From NCBI GenBank assembly GCA_964600845.1, contig CAZRJW010000013.1, forward strand, positions 1 through 29,756: a stretch of 29,756 nt of DNA. Direction: 5' to 3'. The notes below the pieces were generated by a model. That model saw only the letters and a list, made by a program, of their open reading frames with translations, made no database searches and was not told where the DNA came from. Shown here one piece after another: positions 15,029-22,374 of the stretch (position 1 is the first letter of the stretch; the number at the start of each line of letters is the position of its first letter). The DNA is from JAGOTP01 sp964600845 (lineage in GTDB: Bacteria > Patescibacteriota > Patescibacteriia > 2-12-FULL-60-25). A program made the translations under genes and the position numbers.

Positions 15029-16008
15029 AACAACACCCTCCACGCATCGTCGTCCTCGGCGGTGGAACCGGAACTTTCACGATCCTGTCTGGATTGAAGA
15101 AGATTCCCTCAGAGCTGACAGCGATCGTCAGCATGTCAGATAACGGGGGCTCGACCGGCAAGCTCCGTGACGAGCTGGGCGTACTCCCTCCGGGTGATGT
15201 TCGTCAGTGCCTGGTGGCGCTTTCGGAAGGCGATTCCGTCCTCCGTCAGCTGTTCACCTACCGGTTCAGCGAAGGTTCGCTGGCCGGACACAACTTCGGC
15301 AATCTCTTCTTGTCCGTCTTGGAGAAGATCTCCGGAGATCCTCTATCTGCGGTGCGTGAAGCCCAGCGGATTCTCGATGTGCGTGGAAACGTCATTCCGG
15401 TATCCGCGCAAGCTTCGAACCTGCACGCACGCCTCCAGGACGGAACGGTTCTGGAGGGAGAGCACGTGATCGATGAAGCCTCGGCGATTCGGTCTCCGAT
15501 TGATCGTTGCTTCCTCTCGCCAACTGTCTCCGCCAATCCAGCGGCACTGGAAGCGATTCGGCGGGCAGATCTGATCGTGCTCGGTCCAGGCGATCTCTAC
15601 ACCAGCATCATTCCGGTACTGCTTGTCGACGGAGTGACGGAAGCGCTCGCCGCCTCAAGGGCAAAGCTCGCCTACGTCTTGAACCTGGTCACGAAGCACG
15701 GACAGACCGATGGCTACACGGCTAAGACCTTCTGCCGTGTGATCAACGAATACATTCAACCAGCCTGTCTGGATACCGTACTCGTAAATCAGTCCCCACT
15801 GCCTGCGGATATTCAGGCACGATACGCCGCGCAAGCGGAATTCGCGATTCCGGATGATCTTCCAAACGAGTCCGACATTCCCTCCATCGTACGTCGTGAT
15901 CTTATCGCCCGAGGAACGGTCCAGGTCGCTGCGGGCGATCGTCTCAGGCGCAGCTTGCTGCGCCACGATCCCGACAAGCTGGCTCACGCCGTTCTCGATC
16001 TCCTCTAA
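15025..16008 (+). CDS. yvcK: YvcK-family protein (CofD fold, gluconeogenesis factor)
   Basis: YvcK proteins bind UDP-sugars and influence carbon partition and cell-wall synthesis in Bacillus and relatives; they share the fold of CofD, a 2-phospho-L-lactate transferase. The 327-aa protein starts RIVVLGGGTGTFTILSGL, followed by SMSDNGGSTGKLRDELG and PPGDVRQCLVAL, all family signatures. LAGHNFGNLFL and DLIVLGPGDLYTSIIP follow in the expected places. The true start is ATG 15025, which overlaps the stop of the HAD gene by 4 bases; an in-frame extension to 14899 is antisense to no gene but unlike the family. Pairing with a HAD phosphatase under a TrmB-type regulator suggests a role in sugar metabolism. 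Confidence 0.92.
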   Translation: MKQHPPRIVVLGGGTGTFTILSGLKKIPSELTAIVSMSDNGGSTGKLRDELGVLPPGDVRQCLVALSEGDSVLRQLFTYRFSEGSLAGHNFGNLFLSVLEKISGDPLSAVREAQRILDVRGNVIPVSAQASNLHARLQDGTVLEGEHVIDEASAIRSPIDRCFLSPTVSANPAALEAIRRADLIVLGPGDLYTSIIPVLLVDGVTEALAASRAKLAYVLNLVTKHGQTDGYTAKTFCRVINEYIQPACLDTVLVNQSPLPADIQARYAAQAEFAIPDDLPNESDIPSIVRRDLIARGTVQVAAGDRLRRSLLRHDPDKLAHAVLDLL

Positions 16009-16029
16009 AATGTAACGATATTCTTCCTT

Positions 16030-16066
16030 CGCCTCCTGTTTGCGGCTTCGTCGCTTACAGGAGGCG
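16030..16066 (+). terminator. hairpin after yvcK
   Basis: CGCCTCCTGT and ACAGGAGGCG pair perfectly over 10 bp around a 17-nt loop that can itself fold (GCG/CGC). No T run follows, so it may stabilise the 3' end rather than terminate. Confidence 0.45.
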
Positions 16067-16153
16067 GTGTCCGTTCTCGGTCAACGTCTATCTCAGCAAA
16101 ACCCAGAAAAAGAGGTACACTCGTCTCACTCACTCTTCCCCTCCCCTACTTGT

Positions 16154-16573
16154 ATGAATCTCAACTGGCCGGCTATTTTTCTTGCAACCGTTCTTCAGTT
16201 CGCTTTTGGCTTTGTTTGGTACACACCTATCTTCGGCAAGCTCTGGGGGAAGATCCACGGCTTCGATCAGGTCTCGAAGGAGAAACAACAGGAGATGATG
16301 AAACAGATGGGACCATTGCTTGCTGTTCAGATCCTTGGAACGATCGTCACAAGCATCGTACTATCACTCTTCATCAATAACTTTGTGTCTGGCTGGCATG
16401 CATTTGGAATCGCGGGCTTCTCTTGGCTCGGTTTCATTCTCCCAACACAGGTCAGCGCCGTTATTTTTGGAGGAACACTGCCTAAGTGGATTGTGAAGAA
16501 GATCGCCATTATGGCCTTCGCTTCCCTCGGCTGTCTGATGATTGCTGCCGCGGTATTCTATTTCATGGCGTAA
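16154..16573 (+). CDS. DUF1761 family membrane protein
   Basis: The 139-aa protein has four predicted membrane helices, at about residues 5-25, 55-75, 80-105 and 115-138. The first holds the family mark FAFGFVWYTPIFGKLWGK. A cytoplasmic or external loop with KEKQQEMMKQMG follows. The role of DUF1761 is unknown. An earlier in-frame start at 16040 would add 38 residues unlike the family. ATG 16154 is preceded by no Shine-Dalgarno site. A TACACT box 36 nt upstream could be the promoter. Confidence 0.85.
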   Translation: MNLNWPAIFLATVLQFAFGFVWYTPIFGKLWGKIHGFDQVSKEKQQEMMKQMGPLLAVQILGTIVTSIVLSLFINNFVSGWHAFGIAGFSWLGFILPTQVSAVIFGGTLPKWIVKKIAIMAFASLGCLMIAAAVFYFMA

Positions 16574-16602
16574 ACAGACCGTCGAAGGCAGGTGCAAGAA
16601 GC

Positions 16603-16643
16603 TTATACAAAACGGCTCCCAATTTGGGAGCCGTTTTGTATAA
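16603..16643. terminator. bidirectional terminator between DUF1761 gene and rpsR
   Basis: A perfect palindrome with 20-nt arms around a single central T has the core CGGCTCCC/GGGAGCCG and AAAA/TTTT flanks, so T runs follow the GC core on both strands. Confidence 0.92.
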
Positions 16644-16654
16644 CACAGAGGTGA

Positions 16655-16885
16655 TTAGCGAACCAAGTAAGGCAGCAAGGCCATGAAGCGGGCGCGCTTG
16701 ATAGCGAGGGCCAACTTGCGCTGGTGCCAACCACAGACGCCGGAACGCTTGCGAGGCACGATCTTTCCGAAGGAGGAAAGGTAGCGGCGCAAGGTGTTCG
16801 TGTCTTTGTAGTTGATCTCGGACACGTTGATCTGACAAAAGTGGCAGGTACGGGCCTTCTGGAGCTTGGAGAGTGGTTTGTTCAT
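16655..16885 (-). CDS. rpsR: 30S ribosomal protein S18
   Basis: S18 binds the 16S platform as a heterodimer with S6. The 76-aa product has the hallmarks EINYKDTNTLRRYLSSFGKI, VPRKRSG and HQRKLALAIKRARFMALLPY. CHFC near the N-terminus with a later Cys and His (VCGWHQR) marks the zinc-binding form. It is the last gene of rpsF-ssb-rpsR, 96 nt after ssb. That gap holds a short TCGAG/CTCGA hairpin at about 16937-16953 and no clear promoter. Confidence 0.97.
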   Translation of the reverse strand: MNKPLSKLQKARTCHFCQINVSEINYKDTNTLRRYLSSFGKIVPRKRSGVCGWHQRKLALAIKRARFMALLPYLVR

Positions 16886-16981
16886 AGGTGTTGCACGACG
16901 AGTCGAAGCGGCCGGAGCGCGTGCGGGATGAAATGATTCGAGCTGAGCTCGATATCAGTGAATAATGAGAGATGCTTACGT

Positions 16982-17473
16982 CTAAAAGGGAATGTCTTCG
17001 ATGCGAATCTCTTGGTCAGACACGGCGCGATCGATTGGATCGTTCACCGCAGACTGTGTGAGGGTTGGACCAGGGGTCGCGCTCATCCCAACGGGAGGAC
17101 GCGTAGAGGAACCACCGGCAGCGACCTCTCCACCAGGAGCGGCGCTTCCACGATCGAGCATGATCATGTTCTCGGCGATGATTTCGGTACGCATGCGCTT
17201 CTGTCCATCCTGCGCTTCCCATTCACGGGTCTGCAAACGTCCTTCCAAGAAGATCTTCTTTCCTTTGGTCAAATACTGCTGACAGATTTCTGCGAGCTTG
17301 GCCCATGCCACAACGTTGTGGAATTCGGTGCGCGTTTGGCGTGTGCCTTGCGCGTCCGTCCATTGAGCATTGGTGGCGATTCCAAACGAACAGACACTCT
17401 GACCAGACGCCGTTGTACGGACGTCCGGATCACGCGTCACGTTGCCGATCAGCTGTGCACGGTTAAGGTCCAT
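16982..17473 (-). CDS. ssb: single-stranded DNA-binding protein
   Basis: SSB coats single-stranded DNA in replication, repair and recombination. The 163-aa protein has an N-terminal OB fold (about 1-110) with LNRAQLIGNVTRDPDVR, FHNVVAWAKLAEICQQYL and KGKKIFLEGRLQTREWE. A Gly/Pro/Ser-rich disordered linker follows, and the acidic C-terminal tip IRIEDIPF recruits partner proteins. It lies 21 nt after rpsF. The rpsF-ssb-rpsR order is the conserved bacterial arrangement. Confidence 0.97.
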   Translation of the reverse strand: MDLNRAQLIGNVTRDPDVRTTASGQSVCSFGIATNAQWTDAQGTRQTRTEFHNVVAWAKLAEICQQYLTKGKKIFLEGRLQTREWEAQDGQKRMRTEIIAENMIMLDRGSAAPGGEVAAGGSSTRPPVGMSATPGPTLTQSAVNDPIDRAVSDQEIRIEDIPF

Positions 17474-17494
17474 AGGAAAGAAAGAAAATGGGTG

Positions 17495-17998
17495 TTAAGC
17501 CGACTTCTCTTCAGCACCAGCCTCAGTCTTCTTCTCAGCGTCCTCAGCGCCAGCTTCGGAAGCTTTGTCATCGGACTTTGGCTTCTCGTCCTTGTCCCCT
17601 TCTTTGGCTTCGCCATCCTTCGATTCTGCTTTTTCACGACGACGAGCGCGTTCTTCTTCGACGTTGATCTCCGTGAATTGAACGAGGTCGAACTTCTGAT
17701 CTTCGACCGACTGTTCGGAAGCCGTGATCATGTGGCGCAAGATGTCGTTTGAGATGCGAAGGTTTTCTTCGATCTTTGCGACCGAGCCCTTCTCGGCGGT
17801 GAACACAACGGCGACGTAGTAGCCGTAGCGCTGCTTTTCAATTTGGTAGGCCAAGTGAAGCTTCCCGAGGCGCTTGGTGAGCTCAACGGTGGCACCGTAC
17901 TTGGTAATAAGGGTCGAGATTTTGGTCTCAACATCGCCGACTTCCGTTTCAACAACGGTCGCTGGGATGATGTAAAGCAACTCGTAGCGAGCAGCCAT
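17495..17998 (-). CDS. rpsF: 30S ribosomal protein S6
   Basis: S6 forms a ferredoxin-like fold that pairs with S18. The family domain covers about residues 1-105 (YELLYIIPATVVETEVGDVE, RLGKLHLAYQIEKQRYGYYV). The C-terminal 60 residues are an unusually long Glu/Lys/Ala-rich tail. S6 of E. coli also has an acidic tail, extended by glutamate ligation. ATG 17998 starts MAARYELLYI as in the family; an upstream GTG at 18013 would add five residues. The 5' leader of about 80 nt is long for this genome and may hold the S6:S18 regulatory RNA. Confidence 0.95.
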   Translation of the reverse strand: MAARYELLYIIPATVVETEVGDVETKISTLITKYGATVELTKRLGKLHLAYQIEKQRYGYYVAVVFTAEKGSVAKIEENLRISNDILRHMITASEQSVEDQKFDLVQFTEINVEEERARRREKAESKDGEAKEGDKDEKPKSDDKASEAGAEDAEKKTEAGAEEKSA

Positions 17999-18086
17999 AC
18001 TCTTGTGTGACACGTCCCTTATTCAGGGATTCTAGCGCTTAAGTAGGCTAAAATTGGCCGGTCACGATTAAGAATGAAGTGCCGAA

Positions 18087-18115
18087 ATCCTATAAAATTA
18101 GCCACTTTTTGTCAA
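18087..18115 (-). promoter_or_regulatory. promoter of rpsF-ssb-rpsR
   Basis: On the minus strand a perfect TTGACA (18110-18115), 17 nt and TAGGAT (18087-18092) give a start near 18080 and a leader of about 80 nt. Confidence 0.75.
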
Positions 18116-18124
18116 TGCAGCGCC

Positions 18125-19282
18125 TTAGTGTACGTAGGCTTTGAGGGGTGCTCCGCTCAAGCAAGGGCCGTAGGGGTAAGCCACTTGATGCAAATGCTTC
18201 ACTCGTGGGACGAGTTCATCGATTCGCTGCGAAACCTTTCCTGAATCAGTAATACGCTTACTTGCGATCCAATCGTTCAATTCCTTTAATTCTGCGTGAC
18301 TCAAGTGGTACTGAGATCGTAGATCGAGTAGACGGGGGGATTCAGAGGCCGAATCGAGCAAATAGAGCGGAGCGATACGGGCAAGTAAAGCGCTTAGTTC
18401 AGCGGTTTTTTCCGCAGCATGCGCTTTATTGCCGGCAGTAGCCGCTAACCGAGCCTCCGCCGCAAGCTGTTCGACGGGGCGCAATTCGCGCACGCGGATC
18501 TGGTCTAAACGCGCTTCAATTTGTTTGCAAAAATAGCGTGCTGCCACCAAGGCCTGGCGATCCGAAGCGGGAAGATCTGCCTCGTTTCCCGGCAACTTGA
18601 GCCCACGCAATCCCTGAACCATCGTTTCATGCAGAATAATCGCATCGTCAAAGGTAATGCTATCGCGCTTCGCCACCACATGCTCATAGACCGAGGCGAG
18701 CTTCTGCTGGGCTTCTGTAAACGGGTTTTGGACCTCCTGTTGTTTCGCTGACGCTCCCTTTCGGTGGGCGGACCCTTCTTGCACCGAAATATGCAACCGC
18801 TTACAAGCCGCCTCGTACATCGCGCGCTCCACAACTAACCGCTTTTTCGTTGCCTTGTAGTCTGCTACCAACTGCCCAAATGACCGCTCTCCTGTGAACA
18901 ACCGTTCCCCTCGGATCCGCTGAGGATTTTCGATAAAGGCTTCGTATTGATCAAACTGGACCCCGGCTCGCGCTAAACGGACTTTTAGGATGATAAACAG
19001 CTCCTGCGCTTCGCACACTTCTTTTTCATAGCGATTCACCGTGAGGGTATCGTACCGTTCTTGGACCTCATTTCGTGGTTCCGCGTTTGTACGGGCAATT
19101 CTCGACTTTAAGGCAGCCAGCTTACCCGATTCACCCGCTTCCCGCGTTGGCAACGATCGGACACCCGATGAGCCCTCCATCGTATCTGCGCGTTCAGCGC
19201 CTTGACGTTCAAAAAAATCGTCGTACCGAGGTTCGGCTTCGGCATGAGCGGACGTACGTGAAAGAGCACTACGAGTAGCCAT
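18125..19282 (-). CDS. hypothetical helical protein
   Basis: I do not recognise this 385-aa protein. It is hydrophilic, rich in Ala, Arg, Glu and Leu, and looks mostly alpha-helical with likely coiled coils (for example around LAALKSRIARTNAEPRNEVQ and EQLAAEARLAATAGNKAHAA). No signal peptide, membrane helix or catalytic motif is visible. ATG 19282 (MATRSALSR) is preferred over the upstream 19363 because a TATACT box lies at 19298-19303, inside the longer ORF. It is divergent from the TRM11-like gene and lies upstream of the rpsF promoter. Similar large helical proteins are common in these genomes. Confidence 0.75.
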   Translation of the reverse strand: MATRSALSRTSAHAEAEPRYDDFFERQGAERADTMEGSSGVRSLPTREAGESGKLAALKSRIARTNAEPRNEVQERYDTLTVNRYEKEVCEAQELFIILKVRLARAGVQFDQYEAFIENPQRIRGERLFTGERSFGQLVADYKATKKRLVVERAMYEAACKRLHISVQEGSAHRKGASAKQQEVQNPFTEAQQKLASVYEHVVAKRDSITFDDAIILHETMVQGLRGLKLPGNEADLPASDRQALVAARYFCKQIEARLDQIRVRELRPVEQLAAEARLAATAGNKAHAAEKTAELSALLARIAPLYLLDSASESPRLLDLRSQYHLSHAELKELNDWIASKRITDSGKVSQRIDELVPRVKHLHQVAYPYGPCLSGAPLKAYVH

Positions 19283-19297
19283 AGAAATACACACACG

Positions 19298-19303
19298 AGT
19301 ATA
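19298..19303 (-). promoter_or_regulatory. -10 element of the helical hypothetical gene
   Basis: The minus strand reads TATACT 15 nt before ATG 19282. The -35 region is poor. Confidence 0.4.
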
Positions 19304-19354
19304 GCGCATGTGGCCCAAACCTACACGTGCGTTTGCGGGAAGCAAGTTCTCAGC

Positions 19355-19360
19355 TATGAT
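19355..19360 (+). promoter_or_regulatory. -10 element of the TRM11-like gene, leaderless start
   Basis: TATGAT ends 7 nt before ATG 19368, so the transcript should begin at or next to the start codon. A weak -35 (TTTGCG) lies 17 nt upstream. Two earlier in-frame starts (19308, 19356) lie upstream of or within this box. Confidence 0.5.
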
Positions 19361-19367
19361 CAAGCGT

Positions 19368-20516
19368 ATGTCGACCTTCCTTATCTTCGGGAGCCATCCC
19401 GCCCTGTCGCTCGCCGAAGCCCAAGCCGTCTACCCGGAAGGCGCCTTTCAGGTTTTTAAAGCCTCAGCCATTAGCCAAGCGGATCTCAACCCTGCTGCCT
19501 GCGTTGAACGCTTAGGTGGCATCGTGAAAGCGGGCCGCATTTTACTTGAACTCTCGCCCTCGCAGGATTTGATTGAAGCCCTGATCGAACTTATTCGTAC
19601 CCATCCACGCGCGCGAAAGATCGTGTTTTCATTAACAGTCTTTGGAAGTCACCCGACGATCGACCGCAAACTTCCCCTCGAATTCAAGCGCCGTCTCCAA
19701 GAAGAAGGGGTGCCCGCGCGCTGGTTCGCCGATTCCGAAGGGCAAGTCACACCAGCCGCTGTGAAGAAAGCGAGCCTCATCGATGAGGGCTACGATATCT
19801 GTATCTTTGCGAACGACAAGACACGTTCAATTGGTTTTACCGAAGCTGTTCAAGATCCAGATGCCTGGACATTACGTGACATGGGTCGCCCGTTCCGCGA
19901 TGCAAAGAACGGCATGCTGCCGCCAAAACTGGCGCGCGTACTCGTAAACCTCGCAGGCGCAGACACGAATCGGCATTTACTCGATCCATTTTGCGGCAGC
20001 GGAACGATTCCGATGGAAGCGTCGCTCCTTGGGTACCGCCAGATCACGAGCTCCGACATTGACCCAGAACAAGTGAAGGATTCAGAAGGCAACATGCGTT
20101 GGATCGCGGATCGCGGATTGATTCCGTATGAAGCTCTTGCCACGATGCGCTTTGTAACGTCAGCCGCCGCTTTTGCCCAGACACGCGTTTCAAGTCCGGT
20201 GGATGTGATCGTAACGGAAGGCTACTTGGGTACCCCGCTCAAAGGACGGGAAACTTCCTCCATGCTCGAACAGGAGGCTACGAATATCGAAAAAATCTGG
20301 AACGAAGCGCTTCCAACCTTCGCAAAACTCCAACCAAGTGGCGGCGTCCTGGTTGGGATCTGGCCTGTCTTTACCTCGGAAGAAGGCGAGCTCCTCGTAG
20401 ATGCAACAGAAGCAGCAGAAGCGGCTGGTTACACGTTTACCGGCCCAAAAGATCTGATTTACGCTCGACCAGAACAGTTCGTCCAACGACGGATCGTTGT
20501 TTTACACAAGCGCTAG
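19368..20516 (+). CDS. TRM11-like SAM-dependent RNA methyltransferase
   Basis: The 382-aa protein resembles the TRM11/TrmG10 group of tRNA guanosine N2-methyltransferases. The N-terminal half (about 1-180) is the RNA-binding THUMP-like region. The C-terminal half begins with MLPPKLARVLVNLAG, then the SAM-binding LLDPFCGSGTIPMEASLLGY and SDIDPEQVKDSEGN. The usual catalytic DPPY motif is here VTEGYLGTPL, which departs from the standard form but keeps the place after the VDVI strand. A tRNA target is likely by family; the exact base is unknown. ATG 19368 begins MSTFLIFGSHPALSLAEA. A small proline-rich gene follows 37 nt downstream. Confidence 0.85.
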   Translation: MSTFLIFGSHPALSLAEAQAVYPEGAFQVFKASAISQADLNPAACVERLGGIVKAGRILLELSPSQDLIEALIELIRTHPRARKIVFSLTVFGSHPTIDRKLPLEFKRRLQEEGVPARWFADSEGQVTPAAVKKASLIDEGYDICIFANDKTRSIGFTEAVQDPDAWTLRDMGRPFRDAKNGMLPPKLARVLVNLAGADTNRHLLDPFCGSGTIPMEASLLGYRQITSSDIDPEQVKDSEGNMRWIADRGLIPYEALATMRFVTSAAAFAQTRVSSPVDVIVTEGYLGTPLKGRETSSMLEQEATNIEKIWNEALPTFAKLQPSGGVLVGIWPVFTSEEGELLVDATEAAEAAGYTFTGPKDLIYARPEQFVQRRIVVLHKR

Positions 20517-20539
20517 ATGCAAAGCCTGGGTTGATAGAT

Positions 20540-20545
20540 TAAACT
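20540..20545 (+). promoter_or_regulatory. -10 element of the proline-rich small gene
   Basis: TAAACT lies 8 nt before ATG 20554, giving a very short leader. No good -35 box is seen. Confidence 0.35.
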
Positions 20546-20553
20546 TGGGACAT

Positions 20554-21003
20554 ATGATTTCCCCTTTTGGAGGCGAACGAAAAACTCCGACGCCCCCGAC
20601 CCCTGTTGAACCAACCTGGGAAGAGCTTCTTGAAATTAACCCCAACAAGAAACCGATCGATCCACCGGAGATCGTTGAGTTCCCGCCTACCCCAATAGAA
20701 GCACCGATTGGGTTAGGCCTCCCAAATAAAAATATTGCTCCCGTAAAGGAACTATCAAACGGGCTTGCTGAAACTGAAGCACGAGTTGCAAGAGAAGCGG
20801 CTGCTAAAATAACCCGTCAGGAGTACCTCATGAAACAAGCTGAGGATCTAACCGCGTTTAGAAGACAGCAGCTTACAAAACAGATGGTGCAAGATGTGGC
20901 GCGGCTTCGAGCGCTGCGGGAAGGCCTAGAGGTGGAAGAAATTGAAGCAGGGGTTGAACGCCTAAAGAAACGCCGTTCCGAACCTCCTAGTGTCCACGCC
21001 TAA
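20554..21003 (+). CDS. hypothetical proline-rich, coiled-coil protein
   Basis: I do not recognise this 149-aa protein. Residues 1-70 are rich in Pro, Thr and Glu (KTPTPPTPVEPTWEELLE, EFPPTPIEAPIGLG) and are probably disordered. Residues 75-149 form a charged helix with a likely coiled coil. No signal peptide or membrane helix is present. ATG 20554 is chosen over 20497 because the earlier start overlaps the end of the methyltransferase and lies upstream of the TAAACT box. Its proline stretches would make it a likely client of EF-P. Confidence 0.7.
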   Translation: MISPFGGERKTPTPPTPVEPTWEELLEINPNKKPIDPPEIVEFPPTPIEAPIGLGLPNKNIAPVKELSNGLAETEARVAREAAAKITRQEYLMKQAEDLTAFRRQQLTKQMVQDVARLRALREGLEVEEIEAGVERLKKRRSEPPSVHA

Positions 21004-21041
21004 GAATCAAAACGAGCCCCCGCGGGCTCGTTTTGATTCTT
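21002..21041. terminator. bidirectional terminator between the proline-rich gene and the isc operon
   Basis: AAGAATCAAAACGAGCCC (21002-21019) pairs perfectly with 21024-21041 around CCGC. TTTT follows the GC core on both strands. The stem starts inside the stop codon of the plus-strand gene. Confidence 0.92.
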
Positions 21042-21053
21042 ACGGACTCTTTT

Positions 21054-21404
21054 TTAGGGGTAGATCTGCTTCCCATCTTCGTCGTAGACAAAAATCGCTT
21101 GGACCGGACAGGACTGAGCCGCGAGCAGAATCGTTTCCGCATCAGCGCCATTCTGATCAACGATGTAGGCCTTATTTTCTTCGTCGAGCTGGAAGACGCC
21201 AGGCGCGACGGTGACACACGGAGCCGCACCAATACAGATATCTCGATCGACTTCGACCCGAGAGATCTTTAAGACCTTCTTTTCAGGCGTCGAGGCGCCA
21301 CTCGCGGGCAGCGAAGACTGGGCTGGTGCCGCTGATAAAGAGGCGTGCTCTGGTGCAGAAGGCAGAGCTGAACCTGGGAGAGGTTGGGTGTGGTTGGAAT
21401 CCAT
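21054..21404 (-). CDS. fdx: ferredoxin with three cluster cysteines
   Basis: The 116-aa protein has a Ser/Ala/Pro-rich N-terminal stretch of about 45 residues and then a small ferredoxin domain: VDRDICIGAAPCVTVAPGVF, and later AAQSCPVQAIFVYDEDG. The first motif has only two cysteines (C-x5-C) where a 4Fe-4S ferredoxin has three, with Ala in the second place. This matches the CIGAGxC ferredoxins that carry a 3Fe-4S cluster or a labile fourth iron. It is the last gene of the isc operon, 4 nt after the NifU-type scaffold, and may supply electrons for cluster assembly. Confidence 0.88.
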   Translation of the reverse strand: MDSNHTQPLPGSALPSAPEHASLSAAPAQSSLPASGASTPEKKVLKISRVEVDRDICIGAAPCVTVAPGVFQLDEENKAYIVDQNGADAETILLAAQSCPVQAIFVYDEDGKQIYP

Positions 21405-21408
21405 AGAG

Positions 21409-21654
21409 TTACACGGCTGTAAACGTCACTGATTGAATGCTGGGAGCTTTTTCGCGCACCAATCCCTCGATCCCCTCTTTGTACGAATCGACGCAGGCGC
21501 AGTCGCCGCAGAAGCCACGAAGTTCAATCGAGCAGTCGGTTTCGGTTGCCGAGAGGACGTGCACCGATCGTCCGGCCGCTGCGAGCATCGGAGCAATATC
21601 TTTCAGCGAATCTTCGATCGTCGCTTGAATCGTCTGTCCGTTATTTTCCACCAT
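21409..21654 (-). CDS. NifU C-terminal (Nfu) domain protein
   Basis: The 81-aa protein is a stand-alone Nfu domain, which carries or transfers Fe-S clusters. CSIELRGFCGDCACVDSYKE contains the CxxC (C49, C52) that binds a cluster at a dimer interface, followed by the EGIEGLVREKAPSIQSV helix and strand. The usual TL after the cysteine motif is SY here. ATG 21654 overlaps the end of iscU by 14 nt, so the two are coupled. With the preceding gene it reproduces the domain order of full-length NifU in two pieces. Confidence 0.87.
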   Translation of the reverse strand: MVENNGQTIQATIEDSLKDIAPMLAAAGRSVHVLSATETDCSIELRGFCGDCACVDSYKEGIEGLVREKAPSIQSVTFTAV

Positions 21655-22351
21655 AGTATTTTTCCATATAGAAACGAAGGAGTTGTTCAGCCTCAGGAAT
21701 ACACGAAGGATCACCCGTGCCGATCTTCGTTTTCGCCTGCAGCTTATCAAACGTATCCGCCCCTTCCAAGACCGCCTCTTCGATATCTTTGTCGGTGATC
21801 TTCAGAACCTTATCGATGATGCGCCCTTCTTCCACTTGAATCCGTGCATGTTGTCCAGATTTGCGGAAGTAGTCGTTAATAGCGCTCCGTAACGCTTTGT
21901 CTCCCAAAACGGAACAATGAATTTTCCGCGCTGGAAGGCCACCCAGGCGCTGCATAATGTCTTGCGGACGAAGCGCAAGTGCCTGATCAATCGTGACGCC
22001 GCCGTTCTCCGTCACCATCACGGACAACATCGAGGTCGACGCAATCGCCGAACCGCAACCAAAGGTTTTCCACTTGAGATCGGTGATGCGTTCAACGCCC
22101 TGCGCATCCTTGCTCACACGTAACCAAATTTTCATCGAGTCGCCACACGCAGGCGAACCGACGAGACCAAGATAAGCATCCGCATACGGCGTCTCATCTT
22201 CCAAAAAGTTCTGCGGATGAAAAAAGTGACTCTTCACCTCATCGGTATAGAACCAGCCTTTATCTTTCGTCGTCGCAACGACATCTCCTTTGCGGGCGTC
22301 GTCTGTCGCTGCAGAGACGGGGCCTGGAGTTGTCTGTGTATCGTTATTCAT
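21641..22351 (-). CDS. iscU: Fe-S scaffold protein IscU/NifU-N with a C-terminal BFD-like domain
   Basis: The 236-aa protein builds Fe-S clusters on sulfur from IscS. Residues about 31-165 are the IscU domain with the three ligands C69 (GSPACGDSMKIWL, with Asp71), C99 (KTFGCGSAIASTS) and C146 (KIHCSVLGDKALRSAI). Residues about 175-236 resemble the BFD 2Fe-2S domain of NifU (KITDKDIEEAVLEGADTFDK and KIGTGDPSCIPEAEQLL), but three of its four cysteines are replaced, so it probably holds no cluster. The ORF is open upstream to a GTG at 22489 through a large hairpin; ATG 22351 is preferred as it gives a normal N-terminus. The gene follows iscS after 142 nt. Confidence 0.9.
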   Translation of the reverse strand: MNNDTQTTPGPVSAATDDARKGDVVATTKDKGWFYTDEVKSHFFHPQNFLEDETPYADAYLGLVGSPACGDSMKIWLRVSKDAQGVERITDLKWKTFGCGSAIASTSMLSVMVTENGGVTIDQALALRPQDIMQRLGGLPARKIHCSVLGDKALRSAINDYFRKSGQHARIQVEEGRIIDKVLKITDKDIEEAVLEGADTFDKLQAKTKIGTGDPSCIPEAEQLLRFYMEKYYGGK

Positions 22352-22374
22352 AGGGGTGAGATAGGTAGCTATTG

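Noticed and set aside
16958..17752. 264-codon plus-strand ORF
   Set aside because: It lies antisense to ssb and rpsF, both clearly identified.
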